64,000 nt of DNA from Burkholderiales bacterium. Lineage in GTDB: Bacteria; Pseudomonadota; Gammaproteobacteria; Burkholderiales; WYBJ01. Below are positions 51,036 through 60,378 of the stretch, piece after piece. The notes under the pieces were generated by a model. It did no database searches and had not been told where the DNA came from. It saw only the letters and a list, made by a program, of their open reading frames with translations. The stretch is taken from the NCBI GenBank assembly GCA_022841915.1, contig JALHQN010000001.1, forward strand, positions 620,001-684,000, in the 5' to 3' direction. A program made the translations under genes and the position numbers. Each line of letters opens with the position of its first letter. Positions within the stretch are counted from its first letter, which is position 1.

Positions 51036-51806
51036 ATGGATAAACGCGATGCAGTCGTTCGGGAGGAATTCACCCGTCAGGCAGACGCGATGTCCACGGC
51101 CGCATTGTTCAACGATGAGACCATCCTCGACCGGATAGGCGAGGCGGCCGGCCTGAAAGCAGGGTCGCGTGCACTCGACGTCGCGTGCGGCCCCGGCATC
51201 GTGGTCGAGGCGCTGGCCCGTCGCGGCGGCGAGGTGGTCGGTTGCGACATCACGCCGGCCATGCTGGAAAAGACCCGCAGCCGCGCGGCGGCTGCGAGTC
51301 TCGACAACGTCACTTGTGTTCCCGGCCGCGCAGAGGCGCTGCCGTTCGAAAACGATTACTTCGATGTGGTGGTCTCGCGCTCCGCCGTCCACCATTTCTC
51401 AGACCCTGCCGCGGCCATTCGTGAAATGGCCCGCGTCGTCCGCCCGGGCGGTCGAGTAATCACGGTCGATGTCATGTCGGCAGAAGCCGCACAAGACAGC
51501 GCCCTGCACAATGCGCTCGAAACACTGCGCGATCCCTCCCATGTTCGGATGCTGCCGCGTACCGAACTGCATCGCACCCTGGCCGCTGCCGGTCTGCGCG
51601 TCGACAGCTGCGTCACCTGGGTGAACCACCGCGAATTCGGCGAATGGATGAAGATCGTGTCCGCGCCCGAACGCATCGAGCCGTTGAAGATCGTCATGAC
51701 GGCGCTCGCAAGCAGCGGCGTCTGCGCGGGCATCGGACTGCATCTGGACAACGGCCGGCTGCTCTTCGACCACACCGCGGGCCTGACAGTGGCAAGCAAG
51801 CCTTGA
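51036..51806 (+). CDS. Class I SAM-dependent methyltransferase
   Basis: Methyltransferase of 256 residues. The SAM-binding motif I is ALDVACGPGIVVEAL, followed by GCDITPAMLEKTR (motif II) and NDYFDVVVSRSAVHHFSDP (motif IV). The pattern is that of the UbiE/Methyltransf_11 group, which methylates small molecules. It follows the unrecognised 459-residue protein by 21 bases, so the two are probably an operon. The substrate is not predictable. Confidence 0.88.
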   Translation: MDKRDAVVREEFTRQADAMSTAALFNDETILDRIGEAAGLKAGSRALDVACGPGIVVEALARRGGEVVGCDITPAMLEKTRSRAAAASLDNVTCVPGRAEALPFENDYFDVVVSRSAVHHFSDPAAAIREMARVVRPGGRVITVDVMSAEAAQDSALHNALETLRDPSHVRMLPRTELHRTLAAAGLRVDSCVTWVNHREFGEWMKIVSAPERIEPLKIVMTALASSGVCAGIGLHLDNGRLLFDHTAGLTVASKP

Positions 51807-52110
51807 CGCACGCCCCTCCGGGCTGGAGTTCTCAGCAAGCAGTTGGCACGACAAAAGACACCGGCATCGGTGCCCTGCAGCCACGATGCTCGGACGCCGC
51901 GGACCAAGAAGCTGAAACCAGAACACTTGCCCGACCTGCTGCTGCCTGCGTCGCATCACTCGCCCCACCACCTCGCACGCCGATGCAGAGCGCATAGGCC
52001 GCTCCCGCCGCCGAAATCGGGGCGAGGCCATGGTATAAACGAGGTCCGGCCGTAAACCAGCCGAGCCGCGCGCCTCCCCATAAGAAGCCCGATCGAACGA
52101 TCACGACGCC
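51807..52110. other. Gap before the first MFS transporter
   Basis: About 300 bases with no recognisable gene, repeat or terminator. The small frame at 51843-52055 is proline/histidine/arginine-rich and looks like chance coding. Confidence 0.5.
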
Positions 52111-53331
52111 ATGTCCGATGCATCTCCACGCCGCCTGGTCGCGATCATGTGCCTGTCGCAAGTGCTGGTGCAAATCGGGGCTTACGCCTGGCCCGCACTA
52201 CTGCCGACGTTCATGCCGCTGTGGGGCCTCAGCTACAGCGAAGCGGGATGGATCACGGGCATCTTCTATGGCGCATATACGATCGCCGTACCATTCCTCG
52301 TCACCCTGACCGATCGTGTCGATCCGAAGAAGATCTATCTGTTCGGCGTCACGACGACGGCCTTGGGACATTTCGCCTTCGTCTATCTGGTCGATGGGTT
52401 CTGGGGCGCGCTCGGCGCCCGCATGCTCGCCGGCATAGGCTGGGCCGGCAGCTACATGACCGGCTTGAAGCTGCTCGCGGATCGAGTCGAAGGGCCCTTG
52501 ATGGCGCGCGCGGTATCGGGCCACGCTGCCGGCGTGGGGATCGCCGGCGCCGTCTCGTTCCTGTTCGCGGATCGCATTGCGTCGATGTGGGGTTGGCAGA
52601 TGGCCTTCGCCGTCTCGGGCATTTGCGCCTGCGCCGCCTTCGCGATGATCGTCGTGCTGGCGCCTTGGCAGCCCAGGCGCACCAAACAAGCGCAGCAGGC
52701 ACCCTTGTTCAACTTCGGCCCGGTAATCCGCAACCGCCGCGCCATGGCTTACGCCGTCGCCTATTGCGTGCACACGTGGGAGATGAATGCACTGCGCGGG
52801 TGGGCGGTCGCCTTCCTCGCTTTCGTGGCCGCGTATTCCGCACCTGCCGACGTCTGGATATCTCCGGCTGCCGTCACGACAGTCATGGCGCTGGTGGGCA
52901 CTGCGGCAAGCGTGCTGGGCAACGAAGCGTCGATCCGCTGGGGACGGGTGCGGATGATTCGAACCACGATGACGCTGTCGATCGTCTTGGGCCTGGTGAT
53001 CGGCTTTGCAGGGGTTCTGAACTATTGGTTGGCGACCGCTCTGGTGATGGTCTACGGCATCCTGATATGGCTGGATTCATCATCGCTCACCGCAGGCACG
53101 ACCACCAGCGCCGAGCCCTCACGCCGCGGTGCCACGCTCGCGATCCATTCCATGCTCGGATACGCCGGGGGCTTCGTCGGTCCGTTGGTGCTCGGCTGGA
53201 CGCTCGATGCCATGGGCGGCATGTCCCAGAATGCTTGGGGCGTGGGATTCGCAGCCACCGCCATGGTCGTGCTCGCGGGCCGTATCGCGTTCGACCGCCT
53301 ATCGGCTTCCGCCGCGAAACCCAGTCAGTGA
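52111..53331 (+). CDS. MFS transporter
   Basis: Inner-membrane transporter of 406 residues with about twelve helices. The loop between helices 2 and 3 (TLTDRVDPKKIYL) and the helix-4 region (ARMLAGIGWAGSYMTGLKLLADRV) follow the major-facilitator pattern of the cyanate/nitrate-like and organic-anion members. The central cytoplasmic loop is basic (PWQPRRTKQAQQ). The substrate cannot be told. Its last bases overlap the UspA remnant on the other strand. Confidence 0.88.
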   Translation: MSDASPRRLVAIMCLSQVLVQIGAYAWPALLPTFMPLWGLSYSEAGWITGIFYGAYTIAVPFLVTLTDRVDPKKIYLFGVTTTALGHFAFVYLVDGFWGALGARMLAGIGWAGSYMTGLKLLADRVEGPLMARAVSGHAAGVGIAGAVSFLFADRIASMWGWQMAFAVSGICACAAFAMIVVLAPWQPRRTKQAQQAPLFNFGPVIRNRRAMAYAVAYCVHTWEMNALRGWAVAFLAFVAAYSAPADVWISPAAVTTVMALVGTAASVLGNEASIRWGRVRMIRTTMTLSIVLGLVIGFAGVLNYWLATALVMVYGILIWLDSSSLTAGTTTSAEPSRRGATLAIHSMLGYAGGFVGPLVLGWTLDAMGGMSQNAWGVGFAATAMVVLAGRIAFDRLSASAAKPSQ

Positions 53332-53465
53332 AACAGTGTCACCGGAATCTCGCTCAGATGCACGACCTTGGTCGCCACTGAGCCGAGCACCGGATTGGCC
53401 ATCGCGCCCATGCCTCGCGTGCCTGCGATGATCAGGCGACAGCCAGCACACGCGATACCCGAATC
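53325..53465 (-). pseudogene. C-terminal remnant of a UspA-type universal stress protein
   Basis: The minus-strand frame reads CRLIIAGTRGMGAMA, NPVLGSVATKVVHL and SEIPVTLF before a stop: the last 45 residues of a UspA protein, including its G-x-R-G-x-G nucleotide loop. Everything upstream is missing, replaced by the end of the lipoprotein gene on the same strand, and no start codon exists. Confidence 0.75.
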
Positions 53466-54018
53466 AGTCGTTCGCTCGCAAGGTCACTCGCACGCCCCCC
53501 TCGACCACTTCGAAGCTCGCGACGCGATAGTCCCTGCCGAACGCGCTGAGATCCTTCTGCTGCAGGGTGACCAGGGGGTAATTGCCGAGCAGCTCGCGCC
53601 CCAGCGCGGCCGCGAGACGGCCGGTCACTTCACGCAGGGCCGGCGGCACAGCCTCCAGATCGACGCTCTCGATTCGCGGCTCGAGGAGCATGACGCTACG
53701 GGCGGCTGCATCGTAACCGAGCGCCCCTGAAACGGCCGTGCGTCCCGTCAACGGACGGCTGGAGAACGGATGCGTCAGCGTTACGCCGAAGTCTGCCCGC
53801 AGACGCTGAGCGCCCGGCTCGGTCACCAGTTTCGGCTGACCGAGCTTGAGACTGAAAATCTCCAGGATCTTCTTCTCGTCTCCCAGTCGCCGCGACAACG
53901 CTTCGTTGAGCTTTTCCACGGGAACGATCACGACGCGCTGCTGCAAGGGGAGCTGGGCGCAGCCTGCAGCAAGCGCCACGCACAGAACCAAAACGCCCAG
54001 CCTCATCGAGTGCCTCAT
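53464..54018 (-). CDS. DUF1439-type lipoprotein
   Basis: Exported lipoprotein of 184 residues with signal and lipobox ending in LAAGC at about residue 20. The mature part is beta-rich with amphipathic stretches (VVIVPVEKLNEALSRRL at the start, then a C-terminal QQKDLSAFGRDYRVASFEV) like the E. coli YceB/DUF1439 family, whose members have a lipid-binding-type fold. The function is unknown. It is alone and divergent from ttcA. Confidence 0.78.
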   Translation of the reverse strand: MRHSMRLGVLVLCVALAAGCAQLPLQQRVVIVPVEKLNEALSRRLGDEKKILEIFSLKLGQPKLVTEPGAQRLRADFGVTLTHPFSSRPLTGRTAVSGALGYDAAARSVMLLEPRIESVDLEAVPPALREVTGRLAAALGRELLGNYPLVTLQQKDLSAFGRDYRVASFEVVEGGVRVTLRAND

Positions 54019-54263
54019 GATTTCTTTTCCTGGTTGCGTCGCTTCGCGAACTCACGGGCCCAAGTGTACCGGCAACGAGCGTCCCACCCTGCGCCCCGGG
54101 CGGCAACATGGCGGAACGCACGTCGAGACGCTAATATCCAACGACCGCCTGCAGGGCGCATCGTTCTGCAACGGCTCGCGCTGCTTCGGCAGATGGGCCC
54201 GGCAGCAGACGTGACGGGCGGCACCCCGACCGCAAAGCACACAGCCAGAGCATCCGCATCCCT

Positions 54264-55184
54264 ATGGACGGCAGTCAACGCACCGTAACCCGCCAGCAGG
54301 CGTTCAACACCTCGCCCCTGGCGAAGCGCCTCACTCGCCTCACAACCAAGGCCTCGTGCGACTACGGCATGATCGGCGAGGGTGACAAGGTGATGGTGTG
54401 CCTGTCGGGAGGCAAGGACAGCTACACCATGCTCGATGTGCTGCTCACGCTGCAGGAGCATGCGCCCTTCAGATTCGAACTCATCGCCGTCAATCTGGAC
54501 CAGAAGCAGCCGGGGTTCCCCGAGGACGTTCTGCCACGCTATCTGGACGAGGTCGGCGTGCCCTACCGCATCGAAGTCCAGGACACCTACAGCATCGTCA
54601 AGCGGGTGATTCCCGAGGGCAAGACGATGTGCTCGCTGTGTTCCCGCCTTCGCCGCGGAGTGCTCTACCGAGTCGCGCGCGAACTGGGGGCGACGCGAAT
54701 TGCCCTGGGCCACCACCGCGACGACATCCTGACGACACTCTTCCTCAACATGTTCTTCGGCTCCAAGTTGAAGACCATGCCGCCGAAACTAGTCAGCGAC
54801 GACGGCTCGAACGTCGTCATCCGCCCGCTGTACTACTGCAAGGAAAAGGATCTCGCCGCGTATGCGCGCCTGCGCGATTTTCCGATCATTCCTTGCACCC
54901 TGTGCGGCTCGCAAGACAATCTGCAGCGCCAGGTCGTCAAGGAGATGCTGCAAGGCTGGGAGCGCAAGCATCCAGGGCGCCTGGACAACATGCTGCGCTC
55001 GCTGCAGAACGTCGCCCCTTCCCATCTGGCCGACTCGCGCCTGCACGATTTCGCCGCGCTCGAAGCCACGCACGTGCCGATGCCGGATGGGGATATCGCT
55101 TTCGACGACGAGCCCTTGCCGGCGGACGATTTTCCGATCGCCATAGCCGCGGCTGCGAACAAGGGCTGCTCTACGGCGTCGTGA
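54264..55184 (+). CDS. ttcA: tRNA 2-thiocytidine biosynthesis protein TtcA
   Basis: ATP-dependent enzyme of 306 residues that thiolates cytidine-32 in certain tRNAs. The PP-loop is [12 protein letters not shown]. The paired cysteines [11 protein letters not shown] and [13 protein letters not shown] bind the iron-sulfur cluster. Length is normal (E. coli 311). The window therefore encodes two tRNA thiolation enzymes, this and MnmA. Confidence 0.97.
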   Translation: MDGSQRTVTRQQAFNTSPLAKRLTRLTTKASCDYGMIGEGDKVMVCLSGGKDSYTMLDVLLTLQEHAPFRFELIAVNLDQKQPGFPEDVLPRYLDEVGVPYRIEVQDTYSIVKRVIPEGKTMCSLCSRLRRGVLYRVARELGATRIALGHHRDDILTTLFLNMFFGSKLKTMPPKLVSDDGSNVVIRPLYYCKEKDLAAYARLRDFPIIPCTLCGSQDNLQRQVVKEMLQGWERKHPGRLDNMLRSLQNVAPSHLADSRLHDFAALEATHVPMPDGDIAFDDEPLPADDFPIAIAAAANKGCSTAS

Positions 55185-55298
55185 ACACTGCGATCGTACG
55201 ACGATGCGATCTGCGATAGTTTATTTCGATCGCCTCCCACGCCTAAACTGTCCAAGCGGTCTGCTGCCGGCGACCGATGATCTTGACGGAGAGTTCCG

Positions 55299-55883
55299 AT
55301 GACGCTGCTGCTCGCAGGCCTGTTCCTCTTCCTCGGTGTGCATTCGGTGCGCATCTTCGCCGAGGACTGGCGCCAGCGGCAGATTGCGCGCTCGGGCGAG
55401 GCCCCCTGGAAGATCGTCTACTCGCTCATCTCCCTCGCTGGCTTCGTGCTGATCGTCTGGGGATACGGTTCGGTCCGCGCAGACCCGAGCGGCATCACGC
55501 TGTGGAATCCGCCGCAATGGACCCGCCACGTAGCCTCCCTGCTCACTTTGCCGGCATTCATCCTGGTCGCTGCAGCCTACGTTCCCGGGTCCCGCATCAA
55601 GGCAGCGATCGGCCATCCGATGATCGTCGGTGTAAAGCTCTGGGCATTGGCCCACCTCCTCGCCAACGGCCGTTTGGGGGATCTGGTCTTGTTCGGCGCC
55701 TTCCTCTTATGGGCGGTGGTCGATTTCCGGGCTGCCCGTATTCGCGACCGCGGCGCCGGTATCCGTCGTGCCGCCGTCGGGGTATCCCGCGACTTCATCG
55801 CTATAGCCGTCGGCGTGGCGCTTTGGATGGCGTTCGCTTTTCATCTCCACGCCTGGCTGATCGGCGTCCGGCCCTTCGGATGA
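55299..55883 (+). CDS. NnrU-family membrane protein
   Basis: Membrane protein of 194 residues with about five helices. The beginning (LLAGLFLFLGVHSVRIFAEDWRQR) and the pattern GHPMIVGVKLWALAHLLANG match the NnrU family, named for a gene of Rhodobacter required for nitrite/nitric oxide reductase expression and related to isoprenoid-pathway Z-ISO enzymes. No denitrification genes are here, so the role is uncertain. The ATG follows GGAGAG. An MFS gene starts 34 bases after it. Confidence 0.85.
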   Translation: MTLLLAGLFLFLGVHSVRIFAEDWRQRQIARSGEAPWKIVYSLISLAGFVLIVWGYGSVRADPSGITLWNPPQWTRHVASLLTLPAFILVAAAYVPGSRIKAAIGHPMIVGVKLWALAHLLANGRLGDLVLFGAFLLWAVVDFRAARIRDRGAGIRRAAVGVSRDFIAIAVGVALWMAFAFHLHAWLIGVRPFG

Positions 55884-55917
55884 ACCGAACGCCGAAATCT
55901 TTTCCAGCCCGCAAGCG

Positions 55918-57174
55918 ATGAGTGCGCCGCGCGCCACGGCAGCCTTGAGCCGTGGCGAATTCATTACGCTGGTCTTCACGCTCACCGCTGCGCATACGCT
56001 GGGCACGATCGCGACGATGACTTTGCCGGCCATCGCGCCGATCGCGGCGCAGGCCTATGGCGTACCGGTCTACATGGTCGGGTACCAGGCCATCTTCCTC
56101 GCTTTAGGGATCATCATCGCGCTGGTCTTCGGCGGCAATCTGTCGCTGCGTTGGGGAGCGACCCGCGTCAATCAGGTCGGCTTGGTGCTGCTGGCAGCCG
56201 GCACCGCCATGCTCAGCATCCCGAGCGTGCTCACGGCCATGCCGGCGGCTCTGAGCGTAGGCATCGGCTACGGCGCACTGACGCCGTCGGCATCGCATAT
56301 CCTGGTCCGGTTCACCCCTGCCCATCGGCGCAACGTCGTATTCTCGATCAAGCAAAGCGGCGTGCCCCTGGGCGGCGTTCTGACCGCCATGATCATGCCG
56401 GCGATCGCCATCACCGTGGGCTGGCAGTGGGCCCTGTGGATCGACGCCATCGCGGCGTGCGTCATGGCGCTGCTGATGGAGCGCTGGCGCAAGCGGTGGG
56501 ACGACGATCGGGTGCCATCCACGCCTCTGGCCGCGAGCCCCTTGGGCTCCATGGAGATCATCTGGCGTCAATCGAGGCTGCGGCTGATGGCCATCGGCGG
56601 CGCCGGCATCGTCGTCAGCCAGATCTGCATGCAGAACTACACCGTCGCCATGTTCTACGAGGAGTTCTCGCTGTCCCTGGTCGAGGCGGGGCTGATCCTG
56701 ACCGTCGCGCAAGTGGGTGGCGTATGCGGACGATTGTTCTGGGGCTGGTATGCCGACCGCATCCACGATGCGCTTCTGGTGCTCTTGCTGCTGGCGGCGA
56801 CCCTCATCGTCACCACGCTGTGCATGGCCATGCTGTCATCCGCATGGCCCAAGCCAATGGTCTATGCGCTGTTCTTCGTGCTGGGCATGACGGCAAGCGG
56901 CTGGAACGGCGTCTTCCTCGGCGAGGTCGCTCGCCTTGCGCCGCATGGGCAAGTCAGCCCGGCCACCGGGGGTGCGCTTTTTTTCGTCAACGTCGGCAGC
57001 ATCGCCGCGCCGATCCTGTTCGCCACCGCCTACACCACGCTCGGCAGCTACAGCACGAGCTTCGGCTTGCTGGTGCTGCCATCGATCGCCGCAGTCATTT
57101 GCATGTATCAGGCGCGGCGCCTCGTCGCAGCGCCTGTGGGGATCGCGAAGGGCGAAAAAAAACCGCAGTCGTGA
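55918..57174 (+). CDS. MFS transporter
   Basis: Inner-membrane transporter of 418 residues with about twelve helices. Landmarks are VFGGNLSLRWGATRVNQVGL in the helix 2-3 loop, the strongly hydrophobic stretch around IGYGALTPSASHILVRF, and FSIKQSGVPLGGVLTAMIMP, which is typical of sugar-phosphate or nitrate/cyanate-type permeases. The end of the gene overlaps the stem of a terminator used by the oppositely oriented cold-shock gene. It may be cotranscribed with the NnrU-family gene. The substrate is unknown. Confidence 0.87.
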   Translation: MSAPRATAALSRGEFITLVFTLTAAHTLGTIATMTLPAIAPIAAQAYGVPVYMVGYQAIFLALGIIIALVFGGNLSLRWGATRVNQVGLVLLAAGTAMLSIPSVLTAMPAALSVGIGYGALTPSASHILVRFTPAHRRNVVFSIKQSGVPLGGVLTAMIMPAIAITVGWQWALWIDAIAACVMALLMERWRKRWDDDRVPSTPLAASPLGSMEIIWRQSRLRLMAIGGAGIVVSQICMQNYTVAMFYEEFSLSLVEAGLILTVAQVGGVCGRLFWGWYADRIHDALLVLLLLAATLIVTTLCMAMLSSAWPKPMVYALFFVLGMTASGWNGVFLGEVARLAPHGQVSPATGGALFFVNVGSIAAPILFATAYTTLGSYSTSFGLLVLPSIAAVICMYQARRLVAAPVGIAKGEKKPQS

Positions 57175-57187
57175 AGAACTGCGGTTT
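57155..57187. terminator. Rho-independent terminator between MFS and cold-shock genes
   Basis: AAACCGCAGT (57160-57169) and ACTGCGGTTT (57178-57187) form a perfect 10-base stem around an 8-base loop. On the minus strand it is followed by a run of eight T, so it ends the cold-shock transcript. The stem could also end the rightward transcript, although the plus side has a short T run. It overlaps the last codons of the MFS gene. Confidence 0.85.
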
Positions 57188-57210
57188 CGGTGTTGCAGAC
57201 CCGCGACGAG

Positions 57211-57414
57211 CTACATCGGCTTGATCTGCGAAGCCTGTTTGCCCTTGGGGCCGGTTTTCACTTCGAAGCTGACTTTCTGGTTCTCTTGCAGGGTCTTGAA
57301 CCCGTTCGCTTGGATTTCGGAGAAATGCGCGAACAGATCTTGTCCGCCATCGTCCGGCGTGATGAATCCATAGCCCTTTGCTTCGTTGAACCACTTCACG
57401 GTTCCAGTTGCCAT
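57211..57414 (-). CDS. cspA: Second cold-shock-domain protein (CspA family)
   Basis: Cold-shock domain protein of 67 residues with [19 protein letters not shown] covering both RNA-binding motifs. It differs from the copy at 8011 in about a quarter of positions, mainly in the second half, so the two are old paralogues rather than a recent duplication. It is followed by a strong terminator and stands alone. Confidence 0.93.
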   Translation of the reverse strand: MATGTVKWFNEAKGYGFITPDDGGQDLFAHFSEIQANGFKTLQENQKVSFEVKTGPKGKQASQIKPM

Positions 57415-57680
57415 GCGACGTCCCGAAAAGATTAGAACCCGGACGCTTCATCTGATCTCAGCGTCCCCAACGCATCCCATGATCGCCGAAGGTACAGACT
57501 TGGCACTGCGCTGTGGCAGACGCCGCGGAAACTGCTTTCGGTTTCGATCGGACGCGCGCTCAAGATACGGTAAATATTTTCGACCGACAACGGCTTTGCC
57601 ACCAGAAAATGGTAGGCAGTCTCGCCGGTAGAATGCTGCTCTGAGCCAGAGCACCCTCTCAAAAAAACTTCCGAGGCCTT

Positions 57681-58430
57681 ATGTCCATCGATACCCAAGC
57701 CATCGCCGAACAACTCTTTCGCGCCCGCCAAGAGCAACGTCGCGTCGTTCTGAGCGGACCTCGTCCTGCGAGCGCCGACGAGGCATACGCAGTACAGCAG
57801 GCGGTCGGGCGCCTGCTGGGCCGTACCGCAATCGCATGGAAGGTCGGTGCGCCCGATGCAAGCACCACACCGAACGCCGCGCCGATCTATGAAGTCCTGC
57901 AAAGTCCGGCCCGAATCGCAGCGAACCGTCTGCACATGATCGGGGTGGAAGCCGAGATCGCCGCCGTGTTCGCCAGCGATCTCCCCATGCGGCAGGCTCC
58001 GTACAGCGAAGCCGAGGTGATGGCGGCCGTCGATTCGGTATGTGTGGCGATCGAAGTCTGCGACAGTCGTCTGGCCGACTGGCAAAGCGCAGACGACCCC
58101 ACCAAGCTCGCCGATCATCAACTCAATTTCGCCCTCGTGCTGGGAGACGGCACACGAGCCTTCGAGGGGATCGACTACGCTCGTATGCAGGTGCGCACCC
58201 TGGTCGATGGGCAATTGCTCAAGGAGGGAACAGGCACCCACGCCGTCGGCAATCCGCTCGTTCTGCTGCCATGGCTCGCGAACCATGCGCGCACTCGAGG
58301 CGGTATCGCCAAAGGAGCGATTGCCACCACGGGCGCATGGCTGGGAATGCACACCGTGGCACCCGGCGCGGATGTCCTCGTGGAGTTCCCGTCGATCGGC
58401 AGTGCGCGGGTATCGTTTCCCGCGGGATGA
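57681..58430 (+). CDS. 2-keto-4-pentenoate hydratase-like (FAH/MhpD family) protein
   Basis: Metal-dependent enzyme of 249 residues. The pattern is that of MhpD/DmpE hydratases and 4-oxalocrotonate decarboxylases: WKVGAPDA near the start, GVEAEIAAVFASDLP with the metal-binding acids, AIEVCDSRLADWQ, and a C-terminal GMHTVAPGADVLVEFPSIGSARVSF. No meta-cleavage pathway genes surround it, so its substrate is unknown. GAGG precedes the ATG. A terminator lies about 200 bases downstream. Confidence 0.87.
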   Translation: MSIDTQAIAEQLFRARQEQRRVVLSGPRPASADEAYAVQQAVGRLLGRTAIAWKVGAPDASTTPNAAPIYEVLQSPARIAANRLHMIGVEAEIAAVFASDLPMRQAPYSEAEVMAAVDSVCVAIEVCDSRLADWQSADDPTKLADHQLNFALVLGDGTRAFEGIDYARMQVRTLVDGQLLKEGTGTHAVGNPLVLLPWLANHARTRGGIAKGAIATTGAWLGMHTVAPGADVLVEFPSIGSARVSFPAG

Positions 58431-58628
58431 GGCTCGAAGGAGTTCTCGCCCCGAGAACTTCGATGGAATGAACGACTCGGGAAGCTAGTGTCCTGAGTCA
58501 GAGATTCGTTGACGGATGGTCGAACGAAGTCGCCGATGCAGACGGCATAGAAGGGTCGAGATCGGCGTCAGACGCGGAGGATACCGCAGCCAAGTTGGAC
58601 ACCTGCCAAGGATTTCCGCCAAAGTATG

Positions 58629-58653
58629 GCGCCGTTTCTCGGCGCTTTTGTTC
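58629..58653 (+). terminator. Possible terminator after the hydratase-like gene
   Basis: GCGCCG (58629-58634) pairs with CGGCGC (58640-58645) around the loop TTTCT, followed by TTTTGTT. It faces rightward and lies about 200 bases after the stop codon. Confidence 0.65.
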
Positions 58654-58675
58654 AGCGAATTTCTGCCTCAGCACA

Positions 58676-59509
58676 CTAGCACAGTTCGACTTCGAGGTTG
58701 TCGATCAGCCGCGTCGAGCCGAGCCGGGCCGCAGCAACGATGACCAGGTGCGTATCGTCGGGCGTGCCCTCCTGCAAGTCGGCCTGGCGCCTCACGGCGA
58801 TGTAGTCGGGTCGCCATCCATGGCGGGCCAACTCGGCCATGCCTTCGAGCTCGATACGCTGGATCTCGCGGTTGCCCGCCTGCAGTTCATCGCGCATCTT
58901 GCACAGTATCGCGTACAGGCGGGGCGCCTCCTTGCGCTGCTCCACCGACAAGTATTGATTGCGGGAAGACAGCGCCAAGCCGTCGGAGGCTCTCACCGTT
59001 TCTGCGGGAATGATCTCGATCGGCAGCGCGAATTGGCGCACCATGTCGCGCAGCACGATGTACTGCTGGTAATCCTTCTTGCCGAAGATGGCCGAGTGCG
59101 GCCTGACCATGTTGAAGAGCTTCAGCACCACGGTCGCGACCCCGCGGAAGTGCTTGGGCCGGGCGGCACCCTCGAGGATGTGCTCCAGATCCGAAGGCTC
59201 GACCACGAAGGTCTGCGGCTCGGGGTAGATCTCGCGTTCGTCGGGAACGAACACGACGTCGACACCGGCGGCACGGCATTGGTCGAAATCACCCTGCAGC
59301 GTGCGCGGATAGCGTTCGAAGTCTTCTCTGGGGCCGAACTGCAGGCGATTCACGAATACGCTGACCACGGTGCACGCCGCGCGCGGCTTGGCGATATCGA
59401 TCAGTTGTATGTGACCCTGATGCAGGTTGCCCATCGTCGGCACGAACACATTATTCGGCACGCGCTCTAGGCGTTCACGCAAAGCAGCAACGGAGTGGAT
59501 GACGTCCAT
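58676..59509 (-). CDS. panC: Pantothenate synthetase PanC
   Basis: Enzyme of 277 residues that joins pantoate and beta-alanine using ATP. The nucleotide motif is VPTMGNLHQGHIQLI (HxGH), with FNMVRPHSAIFGKKDYQQ and ASDGLALSSRNQYL further on. The usual VNPLQFG reads VNRLQFG. It is the last gene of the leftward pcnB-folK-dgk-panB-panC cluster, 59 bases or so after panB. Confidence 0.97.
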   Translation of the reverse strand: MDVIHSVAALRERLERVPNNVFVPTMGNLHQGHIQLIDIAKPRAACTVVSVFVNRLQFGPREDFERYPRTLQGDFDQCRAAGVDVVFVPDEREIYPEPQTFVVEPSDLEHILEGAARPKHFRGVATVVLKLFNMVRPHSAIFGKKDYQQYIVLRDMVRQFALPIEIIPAETVRASDGLALSSRNQYLSVEQRKEAPRLYAILCKMRDELQAGNREIQRIELEGMAELARHGWRPDYIAVRRQADLQEGTPDDTHLVIVAAARLGSTRLIDNLEVELC

Positions 59510-59568
59510 GGGGGATTTCGAATCAAATTGTGACGAGGACTAGCGGCGCAAAGCCGTCGGAACGGCCC

Positions 59569-60360
59569 CTAGAAGCTGTGCTCGGGGCCAGGAAACTCCT
59601 TAGCCTTCACTTGCTTCACGTAGGCCTCGACGGCGCCCTGGATACTGCTTGCACCGGCCATGAAGTTCTTGACGAACTTGGCCTTCTTTCCGGGATAAAC
59701 GTCCAGCATGTCATGCAGCACCAGCACCTGCCCATCGCACTCGACCCCCGCACCGATGCCGATCGTGAGGGCCGAGGCCTTGCGCGTGACCTCGGCAGCG
59801 AGTTTGGCGGGCACCGCTTCGAGCACGATCAAGCCTGCGCCCGCCGCGGACAACGCCTCCGCATCGGCGACCAGTTGACGCGCGGCGCGCTCTTCCCGAC
59901 CCTGCACGCGGTAGCCGCCCAACTGATGGACCGACTGCGGCGTCAGACCGATGTGCCCACAGACCGGGATGCCGCGATCGACCAGAAAGGCGACGGTTTC
60001 GACCATGACGGCGCCTCCCTCCAGTTTCACCATCTGCGCCCCCGCAGCCATCAGCTTCGCCGCGTTCTCGAAAGCCTGGGCGGGGCTGATCTGGAAACTG
60101 CCGAAGGGCATGTCGGCGACGATGAATGCACGCTTGCATCCTCGCGCCACGCAGCGCGTGTGATAAACCATGTCATCGATGCTGACGGGCAATGTCGAGT
60201 CGTGCCCTTGAATCACATTGCCGAGCGAATCGCCGATCAGCAGAGTGTCGACACCCGCTTGATCGAGCAGACTGGCGAAGCTCGCATCGTAGCAAGTCAG
60301 CATCGTGACCTTGCTGTCATCCTGCGCCATCTTCTGCAACGCGGCGAGTGTTACGCGCAC
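59569..60360 (-). CDS. panB: 3-methyl-2-oxobutanoate hydroxymethyltransferase PanB
   Basis: Enzyme of 263 residues that makes ketopantoate. Active-site motifs are [36 protein letters not shown] and [18 protein letters not shown]. The GTG at 60360 was chosen over the TTG at 60378 because GGAGGAG stands nine bases before it and the family starts there. Only about 18 bases separate it from the end of the kinase gene. It supplies PanC, encoded next. Confidence 0.96.
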   Translation of the reverse strand: MRVTLAALQKMAQDDSKVTMLTCYDASFASLLDQAGVDTLLIGDSLGNVIQGHDSTLPVSIDDMVYHTRCVARGCKRAFIVADMPFGSFQISPAQAFENAAKLMAAGAQMVKLEGGAVMVETVAFLVDRGIPVCGHIGLTPQSVHQLGGYRVQGREERAARQLVADAEALSAAGAGLIVLEAVPAKLAAEVTRKASALTIGIGAGVECDGQVLVLHDMLDVYPGKKAKFVKNFMAGASSIQGAVEAYVKQVKAKEFPGPEHSF

Positions 60361-60378
60361 TTTGAGGCTCTCCTCCAA

